Below, in pieces: positions 11,296-22,552 of a stretch of DNA of 64,000 nucleotides. Source of the DNA: Mauremys mutica (lineage: Eukaryota > Chordata > Testudines > Geoemydidae). The notes beneath the pieces are model-generated. The model was not told the origin of the DNA. It ran no database searches and worked only from the letters and a program-made list of their open reading frames with translations. How positions within the stretch are numbered: position 1 is the first letter of the stretch; every line of letters starts with the position of its first letter. The translations under genes were made by a program, and so were the position numbers. The stretch lies in NCBI RefSeq assembly GCF_020497125.1, contig NC_059075.1, forward strand, positions 69,025,321 to 69,089,320, written 5' to 3'.

Positions 11296-13787
11296 CTGTG
11301 AGAGCGAATATTTATGTGGCCATGTTATTTGAATATTCAGTAAAAGGTGGAATAGTACCCCATTTCAAACAAGAAAACTCAGCTTAACCTTAAGCATAGC
11401 ACCATCAAGGCTCTAACTTATTACCATTTTAGAAGTTCCTCCATGTTAGACTCCCACTTAATACCTTTTTCTTAGTTATTCAGCCAAAAGAACTACCCCC
11501 CTCCCCCACCTCTTCCGTTCTTGCTGGCATCACAGGCGGATCTGCTTGTAATTTCCTATAAGATGATTCACCATGGCAACTAGGGGCAAGTCCTGCTGCT
11601 GGAGAGGGAATTTCTTCTGAGTGAGGTGGTTGGTTACTGCTGGAAACAGAAGGCTCACAGCAGCACAGGATGCTCAATCAGCTTGGGAAGGCAGGGACAA
11701 GGAGAATCTGTGGCTGGTTTAATTGAAATTACTAATACATATAATGAAAACAGTTTGCCACCTCAGCAACCTACTTTCTGAAGACTTGCCTGTGCTTCCA
11801 GTGCTTATGTGTTTTCCTTTATGCTCCTCCTGGGAGAAGAGAGGAAACTGAGCTCAGTCTTGCTGGACCCACCCCATGTGGAAAATCTACATCACCCCCA
11901 ACAGTGCCTGAGGACTCTCATTTCCTTATTTCTACTGAATCAGTGATTTCTCACACTGAGTCACTTACTGAGAGAATGTACAACTTCCACTGTTGCCATC
12001 CAAAATGGCAGTCTTATTATGAGCTTGGTTTCAAAAGGCCAACAAAAATGTTTCCATGCTTTTTAAAAATAAAAATAAAAATCAAATGAAAGTTTTTAGA
12101 AACAACAGCTTTGCCTGAAGAACAGCCAAGTTTTGTGCAGTTTTGTGAAGCTCCATGTGTGACATTTCTCACTGATGACAAGTCACTTATTTCCATAAGA
12201 GGCAGTGAATGGGGAAACAGGAGTTTATTCTGCAGAAGTGGTGTCAGGAATCTTGGGGGGGCGGGGGCGAAGGGAGCACTTTAAGGATTGTTCAGAGTGA
12301 GAGAAGGAGCCTGGAATGCTGGGGCTGGGTGGGAGAACTCTGGGAGGCTCCCCAAATACTGCTGCATCCTATTAAGCTAGCTATATTCTGTTCCTGATGT
12401 TTTCAGTTCCTATCCCACTGAGTTCAACATTGGTCCCTATCCTGTTCTCCAAGCCAGCCATGCCCCTGTAAAGTTCCTTACTCTATTCTGTTTCCTAAAA
12501 TCTCTATGAAGCCTTTAGCCTTTGTCTCCAATCTACCCCTCTTATTTCCCCTGAGGGCAGCACACTGAAGCAGCAGGTTTTTGCCATGTTCTCCTCTTCC
12601 TCCTCCCTGCTATCTAGGGCTGCTTCAGAACTGAAAGTTCTTTGAAGGCTGCAAGTCAACAGTGGCTCCAGAGAGCCTCGCTGCCTTCATATCTGATGCC
12701 ACAACCTCCCGGGTAGCTAGAAGGAGTACTTTCAATGAAAACTTGCAGCTCTGTAGGATGCATGAGGGTCTAGCCGAGCTACAGGAATAAAAATGGTTGG
12801 TGTTGCAAGTGCAATTGCCATGCTAAGTGCATGACATTTGGCAGATCTGCCCCAGACATATTTGCAACCCAAACATTGAACCACTATGCTTTTTTTTGAA
12901 TGAGAGCCTGAAAATGAAACTGGTCATTTTAATCAATCTATTTCCACTAACCAAGCTGAGAAAAATGCAAAAGAGTAGTTAAAATAGTAAAAAATAAATT
13001 AGATTTTAAAAAATCTCTCAGTTTTAATAATCCAACATGTTATCAGTAACACTGGTAAGAGAATTTGTTTTAGAATAATTATTTTTAATTTTAACCAGTC
13101 TCTTTAACACTGTAAATCTAAACAAAATAAATTGCTTATTCTGGCTGCTTCCACCCATTCTCGTATTTCACAAATGAATACAAATTAAAAGTTCTCTCTG
13201 CTTTTAGCTTGCAAGTTGTGTCATAAACAGATATAAGCTACTTAGGCACTTGTCCCCTATACTCACTGCAGTGTCTGTGAATCCAATGTTACATGTCCAG
13301 GGACAAAAGCAGAACAATGATGTTTAAAAAGCTGAATGATCTGTCAAAGACATTGCATTATTCCTGGCTACATGCCGCACCCTTTTTACCTAGAGACACT
13401 GGGTAAAGTCATTCTTCATGGTGGCAGAACCAGAAAAAGTGATCCCTCTATCCTTTTATCATTTTGCTTGTTACCTCAACCATAAAAACAAAATTTTCAT
13501 AATTTTAGTACAGTAAATGATATTCCTGCATCTATAATTATTGACTTTGGAACTGGAATAAACAATTCATATGATTACTACCAATCTCTAGTCTTGTGGT
13601 TAAGAAATTTTTTGTTGATCCAACAATAACATGATTTTTTCCCAACCACTTCTCTCTTCCTTTCTCATATTTATGGCTTATTTATTCATTTTGAAAGGGA
13701 AAAGCCATGTCTTTTAAGCAGTAACACTAATGCATGTACATACAGCGACTGATCATTCAATCCCTATCCTCACATCAATAGTGTTAA
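11296..13787. other. Unannotated non-coding stretch
   Basis: No gene recognised. Small A-rich tract at 12063-12085. A GC-richer part at 12240-12720 has CT-rich sequence but no termini, splice structure or domain I can name. Confidence 0.5.
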
Positions 13788-13880
13788 TAAAATTTAGCGC
13801 TTTTCATATGCAAAGTGCTTTACTAACATTTAAGCAGTAACTAGCTATAATTGTCAATTACCTAACATTATCTGTAGTTA
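13788..13880 (-). repeat. MIR-like fragment, antisense
   Basis: TTTAGCGCTTTTCATATGCA then AAAGTGCTTTACTAACATTT resembles the antisense head of the MIR-like family. It lies immediately before the CR1 insertion at 13893, so it may be part of the CR1 target site context. Confidence 0.45.
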
Positions 13881-13892
13881 CAATATAAACAT

Positions 13893-14451
13893 TGTGATCA
13901 TTCCCCTCTATTCAGCACTGGTGAGGCCTCATTTGGAGTACTGTGTCCAGTTTTGGGCCCCACACTACAAGAAGGATGTGGATAAATTGGAGAGAGTACA
14001 GCGGAGGGCAACAAAAATGATTAGGGGGCTAGAGCACATGACTTATGAGGAGAGGCTGAGGGAACTGAGATTGTTTAGCCTGCAGAAGAGAAGAATGAGG
14101 GGGGATTTGATAGCTGCTTTCAACTACCTGAAAGGGGGTTCCAAGGAGGATGGATCTAGACTGTTCTCAGTGGTAGAAGATGACAGAACAAGGAGTAATG
14201 GTCTCAAGTTGCAGAGGGGGAGATTTAGGTTGGACATTAGGAAAAACTTTTTCACTAGTAGAGTGGTGAAGCACTGGAATGGGTTACCTAGGGAGGTGGT
14301 GGAATCTCCTTCCTTAGAGGTTTTTAAGGTCAGGCTTGACAAAGCCCTGGCTGGGATGATTTAGTTGGGTTTGATCCTGCTTTGAGCAAGGGGTTGGACT
14401 AGATGACCTCCTGAGGTCCCTTCCAACCCTGAGATTCTATGATTCTATGAC
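13893..14451 (+). mobile_element. CR1 LINE, 5'-truncated, open 3' end of ORF2
   Basis: An open frame of 156 codons (13894-14364) encodes the C-terminal part of CR1 ORF2. Recognisable stretches are [46 protein letters not shown] and [14 protein letters not shown]. It lies beyond the reverse transcriptase core, so the copy has no enzymatic function. The 3' UTR contains GGACTAGATGACCTCCTGAG and ends in the CR1 tail GATTCTATGATTCTATGA (to about 14451). The first ATG is simply the truncation point, not a real start. The absence of stops and the intact tail suggest a younger insertion than other CR1s in the window. Confidence 0.92.
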
Positions 14452-14919
14452 TGTAGTGCGTTCAAATCAGTTGACCAACTCACTGGGAAAATACTGGGAT
14501 TTTAAGTCCTTTTTTTTTTTTTTTAAACAGCAACAGCTTATCACTCTTCCACTGTTGCAGAGTTGTCCAAAAACCAGTTAATAAAGGCATTGGAGGATTC
14601 CCTCCGCACAGGAGGATCCTTGGGAAGCACAGAACCCCTGCAGGTCTCCTTCACCACCACTCCTCCTGGCCACCAATGTAGTGTGGGGAGGCAACGGTCC
14701 CTTTATTTGGCTAATCCCTAACTGCCGAACTAGCCCCAGGAGGCGCGTGGCAGCTTGCATATATTAGAACAACCTTCAGTCTGCTCAGAACAGCCACAGG
14801 ATTAGGGTAGCACAAATATGACTGAAGGCTACCTTTGCACAGACCCATGAAATGCGCTCAGTGTTCCTCAGCCATGGCTCATGATATGGGTCCAAGACTT
14901 TAAAATTATTAAAGCTACT
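14452..14919. other. Unannotated stretch with poly-T
   Basis: Includes a T-rich run at about 14509-14524. The sequence at 14580-14760 is more GC-rich but unrecognised. Confidence 0.4.
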
Positions 14920-14994
14920 GGGGCAGATCTTAAGCTTATGTACATTGGCCACTAATGGAGCTATGAGAATTTCCACCAACTGAGGATCTGCCCC
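14920..14994. repeat. Imperfect palindromic repeat
   Basis: Outer arms GGGGCAGATC (14920-14929) and GATCTGCCCC (14985-14994) are perfect reverse complements. The interior (TACATTGGCC, ATGGAGCTATGAGAAT) is imperfectly self-complementary. Related words occur at 680-756. It behaves like a short palindromic MITE-like family; class unknown. Confidence 0.6.
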
Positions 14995-15513
14995 ACTGAT
15001 TTTATGAAAAATTAAGTGAACACGCAACTGAAATAGGTTATGAACTTGTCTTATTTTGAAAGCACATAAGACTAACGAAATATAGGAACTCAGACCTCCT
15101 TACAGTAGCATACTATCAATAGTTCCTCAGTTGGAAGTATGCATGGAACATTTTTAATAAACAAAGTGTAACAAAAAAGAAAAATATAAAATGGAGAGGA
15201 ATTTTTGAACCATTTTCACTAACAATCTGAACAATTTCTCAACATCCCCCAATTCAAAGTTACCAAGCTTGAGAACAATTGTGTTCTTTGCAACATATTT
15301 AGGGTGTCTGTGTTTCCATATTTATTTCATTGTGTAGGGAAGGGGTTTTTGGAGGAAATAAATGCAATATTGTACAGTACAATTTTCCAGACATTATTCA
15401 ACACAATTAAAATATTTATGTTCTCAGAAGGGGAAGCCCATGAGCAGCCTGAAAAAAGTTTGGCATTCTTATCCTTCTCAGCATAAACAAAAATAATACT
15501 GCTGAATAATTAA

Positions 15514-15594
15514 GGCCAGGAACCTGCAAGTGCTTAACTTTGAGCATTGAGTAATGCCAGAGTTAAGCAGCTGTTTGTTTGCAGGATCTGAGCC
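15514..15594. repeat. Imperfect palindromic repeat, second family
   Basis: GGCCAGGAACCTGCAAGTGC and AAACAGCTGCTTAACT-type sequence (read in reverse) face each other: the left side has CCTGCAAGTGCTTAACTTT and the right side has AGAGTTAAGCAG followed by TTGCAGGATCTGAGCC. The arrangement is a long imperfect hairpin. Non-coding. Confidence 0.5.
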
Positions 15595-15644
15595 TAGAAC
15601 AGAGAACTGGGATTTAAGATTCTTGCGACATTTTGAACAGCATT

Positions 15645-15720
15645 TGATAGTTATTTTCCCTGTCTGTAAAACAGGAACATACCTAGCGCAGTGTGAGGCG
15701 TAAAGTACTACTATTTATTC
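15645..15720 (+). repeat. MIR-like fragment
   Basis: TTCCCTGTCTGTAAAACAGG, then AACATACCTAGCGCAGTGTG, reads as the central and 3' part of a MIR-like SINE. Short and diverged. Confidence 0.4.
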
Positions 15721-16650
15721 CTCTAGCAGACTTTTATTAGTAAATATTTCTTTAAACCTCATGCCTGTGTGCACTACAGTTCTAACGTTGTTAGCCAGAA
15801 CTGTGTTAAAATACAGCTCTTGCTAGCAAGGTACTAAAATGCTTCTCCTATCCAGAACAGACATGCCCTAACTATGTTATAAGGAATTTTTAAAAAACAA
15901 AAAAAACAATGCTACAGACAGATTTACCCGTTCCCAGAAATCTATAACATGCTTATGTCTTCCCATACTGGCCAGAAAAAACATTTTAGCACCTTTCTTG
16001 CATTAAATATGAAACTGCCTAACACTGTAAGAACTGTAATACAGACAGGACTTATACCAAGAAAACCTGAAGAGATTCTGTAGAAACCCTTATTTCTATT
16101 GAAGCTATCACTAAATAAGACCAACCTCATCCAGCTTGCCAATATATATTTCCACATTCACACTGCCAAAGCATACAAGTAGGAAAGACAAAATCCATGT
16201 TTGCTCCAAGAAGCACATAAATGAGATTTTAAACTATCAATACACAGTATTTTACAATTTTCTACTCAAAGTTTAATTGAGATCAAAACCAAATTTTAAG
16301 GGCATAAGCACTGTCACCTGAAGACAACACACACAAAAAGAAAGGTGCTGTACCTGGTATACTTCAGAAAATACTGGAGCCAAATTATGCTCAATTACAC
16401 CAACATAGACCTGAAGTAATTCCAGTGTTGCTCTGAAGTTACACCCAGGCAAAATTTGGGTCACTACTAGAATCCTTAGATTTCTCATTTCTTTAGATTC
16501 TGTAAAGAAATAAGTGTGATTTATTCTATTAGTCTTGCTTCTGCTGACAGAGATGTTTCCACAATAATAATAATAAAGGCACCAATTATCACTCAATGTT
16601 GCTCTGAGGAATGATACAAAACTCAAACTAGAGGTTCATTCTTGACCTTT
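15721..16650. other. Unannotated non-coding stretch
   Basis: AT-rich. The 117-codon minus frame at 16273-16626 has no domain signature. A short AAT run lies at about 16565-16577. Confidence 0.45.
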
Positions 16651-16740
16651 CATAGATTTTAAGGCCAGATGACAACATTCTAATCATCTAGTCTAACCTG
16701 CATAATACAGGCTATAGAATTTCACCACATGATTCCTATA
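16651..16740 (-). mobile_element. CR1 3' end fragment, antisense
   Basis: CATAGATTTTAAGGCCAGAT, then ATCATCTAGTCTAACCTGCA and ACAGGCTATAGAATTTCACC, is the reverse complement of a CR1 subfamily 3' end. The sense copy at 45957-47712 carries the complementary words (GTCCTATGGCCTGTG and an ACAATGGTCCC tail). No coding remains. Confidence 0.7.
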
Positions 16741-16829
16741 TCAAGCACATAATTGTCCACCGTGCCCACAAGCCAACTGTATGCCACACATCATTTTGTC
16801 CATATTGGAACTGGACAGGACCCAGGCTT

Positions 16830-17200
16830 TTCTTTTTGCAGGGAAATCCATGATTTTGAAATTTCCATTTCAAAAACAGAAAAATTCTAGATTTCCCACA
16901 AAATGAAATCTCTTTCCTTCCACCCCACCAAAAAAGTTGTTTTGGACAAAGCATTTCATTCTGATAAAGTCACAATGTTTCATTCTGATTTCAACTTTTT
17001 TATTATAATAATATAAAAGAAAAATGAAATGGAAACTCATTTCAAAATAGAAAACTGAAATGTTCCATTCCAAAGGTATTGAAACATAATGTTTTGACAT
17101 TATTGAAACACTTTTTCTCAATTTTTCTTTTGAAAAGAAATTTCATCAAAATTGACACGTTTTTGTAAAATGTTTTGCTTTCATTGAATCAATATTTTCT
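16830..17200. repeat. AT-rich dispersed repeat with GAAATTT/AAATTTC motifs
   Basis: The stretch is a chain of short self-similar words such as GAAATTTCC, ATTTCAAAA, TGAAATGGAAA and TTTCATCAAAATT. It resembles the element at 23939-24190 in style. The numerous small complementary words make any frame here meaningless for coding. Confidence 0.4.
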
Positions 17201-19487
17201 AGACTCAATCATTTCTTGTTCTCTTCTGGTGAGTCTTCTCTGCCTTTTTGGAGGAAGTGAAACTATTCTTCCTGATTTTCAAAATCTTGTGTGAACTGAA
17301 CTGATGGTCAGATATTCAGAATGGTTTTGCAACTCCTGAAAGCTTGGGGAGATTAAGTTCACTGCCCAGGCTATAAATCATAACTTGCTCATCCATTGGG
17401 GAGGTGATGTGTGTTCTAAAGTATCCTCCACTGGTTGATCCAAGGAAGAGCATTTGCAGACACTTCAGACAATTCATTCCACCCTTTTGGTCCTGGGAGA
17501 CGTGCCAAAATATTAGTTATCTGCCATATCATAGGTTAACATGAATTCCAAGGCGTAAATTAATTAGCATGAAGAGAAATATGCCTGCTGTTTAGAAAGG
17601 ATCTCCGACATCACCCAATCATCTTCATTCTCAGACTCGAGGATATGAAAGTACTGTAGCACATTGAGAACTTGGCTTCCTTCACGGTAACAAAAACAAT
17701 CAAAGTACTAGAGCAGTTAATCCCTGGAAGCCTTGTGACCACATAACGTGACACGTTTGATAAATATGGAAATAGTGAAAACGTTCTGACTTGTTAAAAA
17801 CTCTTGCAGTCTATTTAATTCACTCCTTGGCCTCAACATGCACAAACTGCTGACTTGGCACACCTTGAGAACCTTTACTCACCTTTCTCATTAGACACAC
17901 ATTGATAAGACTGAGCTTTCTCAAACAACAGAAGTTATGCCTCTTAAAGAAACGTTTACCCTGATTCACAAAGTGGGACTCTTTCTTTTCTATGTTGACA
18001 TAGTCAATTTTGTGAGAAAATATGTGCATATATGTATAGAACTGTAGCAGATGAACAATGTAAGCTAGAATCTGAATGACTCTAGAGCACTTTCAAAAAC
18101 AGCTGAGGCTAAAATGTTTTGGGTCATGAAACTGTGACCTCTGAATAAGTTCTATTTATACCAACTGAGAAAAGTGTCAGCAATTGACACTACCACTGTA
18201 AAAGATGAACACTTGGACACTTTTGTTCGTGAGTCCTAATTATTGAATGTAAGCATTTTCACTCATTTACACAATTTCACTAGCAGAAGACCCATCATAT
18301 GACATTATAACCAACAAGTCATATGATAGTTCAACATAGTCAGCATGTCAAGTCATATTTCTACCATATATTTCAGCTTTCAGACTGTGACAGTACTTGT
18401 GTTTTAATGTACCTTTCCAACAGATTTATGGTTAAATGCAGGTCATATGAAATTGCAAAAAAATTACATTGTTTCAGAAAGAAGAAAGATGTAACAAAAG
18501 GAACCCAACTGAAAACTCCATTGCCTACACACCACTTGCTGCCACCTATGGTTTTGCTGAAGGAACTTGTGCTTCGAAAGTTGTGCGAAGTAAACTGTCT
18601 TAACTGGTAAGACATGTATGAACCGTTGGTTGTGTACACTATTCAAAAAACAAAAGCCGTGTTTGACATATATAGATTATGTCATTTTGACTGATGTATG
18701 GCACATCCAGATCGCTTCGAGAGGGGGAAAAGTTGTCCATAGACAATCAGAGAGATCACTTTATTGGAAGGCTTACAGATAAGTTGTCCCCTTCCCCAAC
18801 CCATGAAACATGCAGTGTAGGTTCAGTTTATAAAACTAACAATGAGAGAGGAACAAACTGTAAAGATTGTGTTTCCTTTCAGATTTATTTGCTCGTGTAA
18901 AGAAATAATTACATGACCTTTTCAATATTTCTCTGAACCACAGTAACATGAATAGAAGTTTTACAATCTGAACCTTGTCTTTAGGGAGTTGTACAGGATA
19001 ACAGAAGTGAAAAACAGAACCAAATGCTGTTTTTACCAGCCTCTTCACACAAAGACGTACCTCAAAGAGTTACAGAACTTGATTTATTCCAAGGTTCAAC
19101 CCTTCTCTCTACTCCACTGTACACAAACCCTGTCATTTCAAACATTGCTTACCAGCTTCGGAATGCACTACTTTAAAAAGAGATACTCTACGGTTAGTCC
19201 CTTAAATATTAGGAGAGTTATTTTGATTCATAACTGACATTCAAGTTATCTTTAGATACCTTTCCAGCATGGAGAACAAAACTGAGTGATTGTCTTTCCA
19301 AAGTTTTCTACAATACCTCATGGAAATGTTTGTTTCTAAATAAAAGTTTTCAATTGGGAAAGTGAACATCACATTATCAATGCAAGATATGGATTACGGA
19401 AAAATGTAGACTGTCAAGTCTTATTACAGTAGTTAAACCACATATATGGTGAAAAATTGATTCGTAATGTTATTTCTGTTTTAATGT
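17201..19487. other. Unannotated non-coding stretch
   Basis: About 2.3 kb with no recognised repeat. Overlapping frames on both strands at 18323-18646 and 18836-19048 show no domains. This is one of the longer blocks without a repeat signature, so it would be a reasonable place to look for conserved non-coding sequence. Confidence 0.45.
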
Positions 19488-19685
19488 TCACTGGGGTTTA
19501 TTAACAACATTGGAGTCCCATTGTGCTAGATGCTGTACAAAGACATGGGAAGACATGGTCCCTGTCCTGAAACTGTTTACAATCTGATTTAAACCAATAT
19601 GCAACAAATGAATGAAACACGCAATAGGAGGGAAAGAGAAAGGAGAATGAAAGTGGGAGGCAACAAGATCACATGGTTATATAGG
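19488..19685 (-). repeat. MIR-like repeat, antisense
   Basis: GGGTTTATTAACAACATTGG, CCCATTGTGCTAGATGCTGT, ACAAAGACATGGGAAGACAT and GGTCCCTGTCCTGAA with TTTACAATCTGATTTAAA match the antisense order of the copy at 33185-33460. Confidence 0.65.
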
Positions 19686-19880
19686 TGAGCTATATAGGCA
19701 ACTTAATGGGTCCAAATCATTTGAAAGTGTGTGACACTGTGTTTGATTGCTTCTTTAATAATTATAAAATAATATCAGCTACATCCTTCAACCTTGTTGT
19801 ATGGCTGATTCTGTACAGGCATCACAACAGAACTATTTCAAAATTTAAACCTGTGAAATATGTACATTTCTATAAAGCAT

Positions 19881-19911
19881 CAATATTGGACCCTTACTGG
19901 GTCCAATATTG
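19881..19911. other. Perfect 13-bp stem hairpin
   Basis: CAATATTGGACCC (19881-19893) and GGGTCCAATATTG (19899-19911) are exact reverse complements with a 5-nt loop TTACT. The flanks do not extend the stem. Function unknown. Confidence 0.6.
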
Positions 19912-20584
19912 CAGTTAATGCCATGTTACAGATACACAGTCAAAAACCACCATAGTACATAATGTGCATGTATGCGTGCGCATGTATATAAAGTTAAACT
20001 TCAGGGCCCAGTTCCGCAGGACTGCAGAGAATGAGTGAGTGATGCGATGCCTTTTAGAACTGTTTTTCTAACTTGTGGTGGCCCAGATGCCGAATACAAA
20101 AACAGACAAGATTCAACTATCTGCTAACCACGTGATAATGCAACTCTCTAATTTCAGATTCTTCAGCTGGAGCATATCAGAGAGCCTACACACAGGTTAA
20201 GTACGTGGGCTGTGTCTAAAGAAGCCCCTCAAGGAAACTAGCAGGGATGGAATCCTCACACCGCTAATCACTTCCAGGTTGTTGTTGAAGCCTTACGGAT
20301 ACAGTAACTCACACAAATGAAGCACAAACATACGCCCACTGTGGGGTAAAATGGCAGATCCATCTGCCCCATCCCTGTTCCTCCTTTGGCACATTCCTTC
20401 CAGCATGATTGGGAAGAGAGATGATTGTACTGATTCCTTCCTGCCATCTCACATTGATTCTGCTGTGTTCATAACCTTGCTTGTCCATGTGGGCAGCAAG
20501 ATTTTGTTCTTACTGAGCAAATAGGTTAGAAGAATAAATTGAACTCGCCATAACAAATGGCTCCAAATCCTATCAGGAGGCAGT
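19912..20584. other. Unannotated non-coding stretch
   Basis: No gene or bounded element recognised. Confidence 0.45.
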
Positions 20585-20800
20585 GTGTCAAGTAGTTAGA
20601 ACAGAATATTATTGAGTCACAAAATTCTGTTCTTACATCCACCACTGAAGCACTGTTTGACCTTGGTACCAGTCACTTATCAACTCAGTCCCTCAGTACC
20701 CTCATTTGTAAAATGGAGACAACACTGCATACCTAACTTTGTAAAATGCTTTGAGACTCTTGGATGAAAGGCATTATATAAGTGCAAAGTATCAATATTG
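20585..20800 (+). repeat. MIR-like repeat, sense
   Basis: Succession AGTGTGTCAAGTAGTTAGAA, GACCTTGGTACCAGTCACTT, CTCAGTCCCTCAGTACCCTC, ATTTGTAAAATGGAGACAAC and AAAATGCTTTGAGACTCTTG. This is the normal layout of a MIR-like SINE from the tRNA-related head through the core to the 3' domain. Confidence 0.65.
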
Positions 20801-20849
20801 TCAATGATATACTGCTACTCCCAGACCCACAAACTTTTGGATAAGTCAA

Positions 20850-21006
20850 GGGGCTGTGTGTTAGATCAGCATTGGCCTGCTAAACCCAGCATTGTGAGGG
20901 GCCATTTGGGGAACTGCGGTAAAAATCTGGGGATTGGTCCTGCTTTGAGCAGGGGGTTGGACTAGATGACCTCCTGAGGTCCCTTCCAACCCTATGATTC
21001 TATGAT
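20850..21006 (+). mobile_element. tRNA-derived SINE with CR1-like 3' tail
   Basis: The head GATCAGCATTGGCCTGCTAA corresponds to the tRNA-related part of the SINE at 27583. The tail GGTCCTGCTTTGAGCAGGGG, GGACTAGATGACCTCCTGAG and ATGATTCTATGATTT is nearly the same as the 3' end of the CR1 at 14370-14451. That fits SINE mobilisation by CR1 machinery through a shared tail. Relative to the other SINE, bases covering the pol III B box are missing (only TTGTGAGGGGCC remains), so this copy should not be transcribed internally. Confidence 0.85.
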
Positions 21007-21507
21007 TTCCCATCTCTAATATTTGTTGCTTTCCCTTGACCTCCATCTATATTATTGATAGAATATTCAATGTCTCAGATTATTTTATAGTAGAGCAGTT
21101 GGATCAAACCTCAAAATACTCTCCTCATATTGTTCTTACATGAATTTCATCCATATTGCCTCTTCTGATTTGTGTTTTTACTTCTAAAAGGCAGTTTCAG
21201 GGTGCAGACACACCCAAGCAATACCAAACAAGATTTGGAAGTTACACAAGTCATCCCAGACATATCCTGTAAACAAGGAATCACAATTGAATCCCAAAAA
21301 GCTGCTTGAAGACATGGAATTTACAAGGGTTCTAAATTCTCATGCTTCTAGGCCTAAGTTTATCTTTGGTTGTAGCCAGGAAGTCATCTGCCTGCATGAT
21401 ATGGTATACTACAGTCTTGCTTCATTATGGGTGTTCTAGTCTTTCCTATGAAATATCAGAGGTGATTCTTTCTTTTTAAAAATGAAGATGCTTCTTGATC
21501 CTGGAGC
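21007..21507. other. Unannotated non-coding stretch
   Basis: No feature recognised other than the left TSD of the next element at 21500-21507. Confidence 0.45.
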
Positions 21508-21635
21508 CATAGGTGCTGAAACTAGGGGTGCTGCCGCACCCCCTGGTCTGAAGTGGTTTCCATCATATACAGGTTTACATTTTGCTTCAATGGGTCTCAG
21601 AACCCCCACTATACAAATTGTTCCAGCCCCCCCTG
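21508..21635. mobile_element. hAT MITE, 128 bp
   Basis: Starts CATAGGTGCTGAAACTA and ends TTGTTCCAGCCCCCCCTG, an imperfect inverted pair. It is flanked by exact 8-bp duplications CCTGGAGC (21500-21507 and 21636-21643), the hallmark of hAT insertion. Non-coding; the open frames that cross it on both strands are accidental. Confidence 0.88.
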
Positions 21636-21895
21636 CCTGGAGCAATATAAATATCATCAGTAAGAACTCAACCTATAATTATTTCCATGATAACATATTA
21701 TACCATCAGAGTGGATTATGGTTTTCTGGTGATGAATAAGTTATGAGAGTTTATGAACCTGACGAAATAAATAGCCTATTTTCAGGCAAATGTTCCAGCA
21801 ACAAGAAGATAGGAAAAGGAATAGAGATAACAATATATATACAAAATAATGTATAACCTGTATGTTCCCCCCAGGACACATCAACAGGTCTTTTA

Positions 21896-22157
21896 GGGTA
21901 TGTCTACACCGCAATTAGACACCTGTGGTGGGTCCATGCCAGCTGGCTCAGACTTGGGCTCAGGGGCTGTTTAACTGCAGTGTAGATGTTGGGCTCGGGC
22001 TACAACCTGATCTCTGGCACCTCCTACCTCACAGGGTCCTCCAGCGCAAGCCCAAACATCTACACTGCAATTAAACAGCCCCTTAGACCAAGCTCCACGA
22101 GCCTGAGTCAGCTGGCATGGGCCAGCCATGAGTTTTTAATTGCAGTGTAGACATACC
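21896..22157. mobile_element. PIF/Harbinger-like MITE, 262 bp
   Basis: Termini GGGTATGTCTACACCGCAAT and (reverse) GGTATGTCTACACTGCAATT form a long terminal inverted repeat. Flanks are TTA (21893-21895) and ATA (22158-22160), compatible with a 3-bp Harbinger duplication with one change. The interior is self-complementary (GCTGGCTCAGACTT versus AGTCAGCTGGCATG). Same family as 24296-24559. Confidence 0.75.
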
Positions 22158-22160
22158 ATA

Positions 22161-22550
22161 AGACCTCTGGTTCCCGGCCAATGGGAGCTGCGGAGCCAGC
22201 GCTCAGGACAGGGCGGGAGCAGCGTGCAGGTTGCTGCTTGTGGGGAGTCGTCCGAGGTGAATGCTGATCCGACACCCCACACCGTCTCCCACGCCTCTGC
22301 TCCAAGCCCGCTTCCGCACCCAATCTCCCTCCCAGAGCCCGCTTCCCGCACTCCGAACCCCTCATGGCCATTCCTTTGCCTCGGAGCAGCAGGGACATGT
22401 TGCCACTTCTGGGGAGCCATGCAGAGCCAGGTAGGGAGCCTGCCGGCCCCGCACCAACTGGACTATAAACCAGATTTTCAATGAAGATCAGAAATGCTGG
22501 TTTATAGAGCTTTTCGGTTGGTAAAGTGCTGGATAACACAGCTTTTACTG
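22161..22550. mobile_element. Tc1/mariner (Tigger-like) non-autonomous element, GC-rich interior
   Basis: The right end reads TATAGAGCTTTTCGGTTGG, TAAAGTGCTGGATAACACAG and CTTTTACTG, then TA at 22551-22552, the same terminus as the fragment at 4360-4444. The left part is GC- and CpG-rich and includes GGTTCCCGGCCAATGGGAGC (from 22169), also present in the hAT MITE at 27187. The left terminus is unclear because the element abuts the Harbinger MITE. The 168-codon minus frame here is compositional. Confidence 0.6.
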
Positions 22551-22552
22551 TA

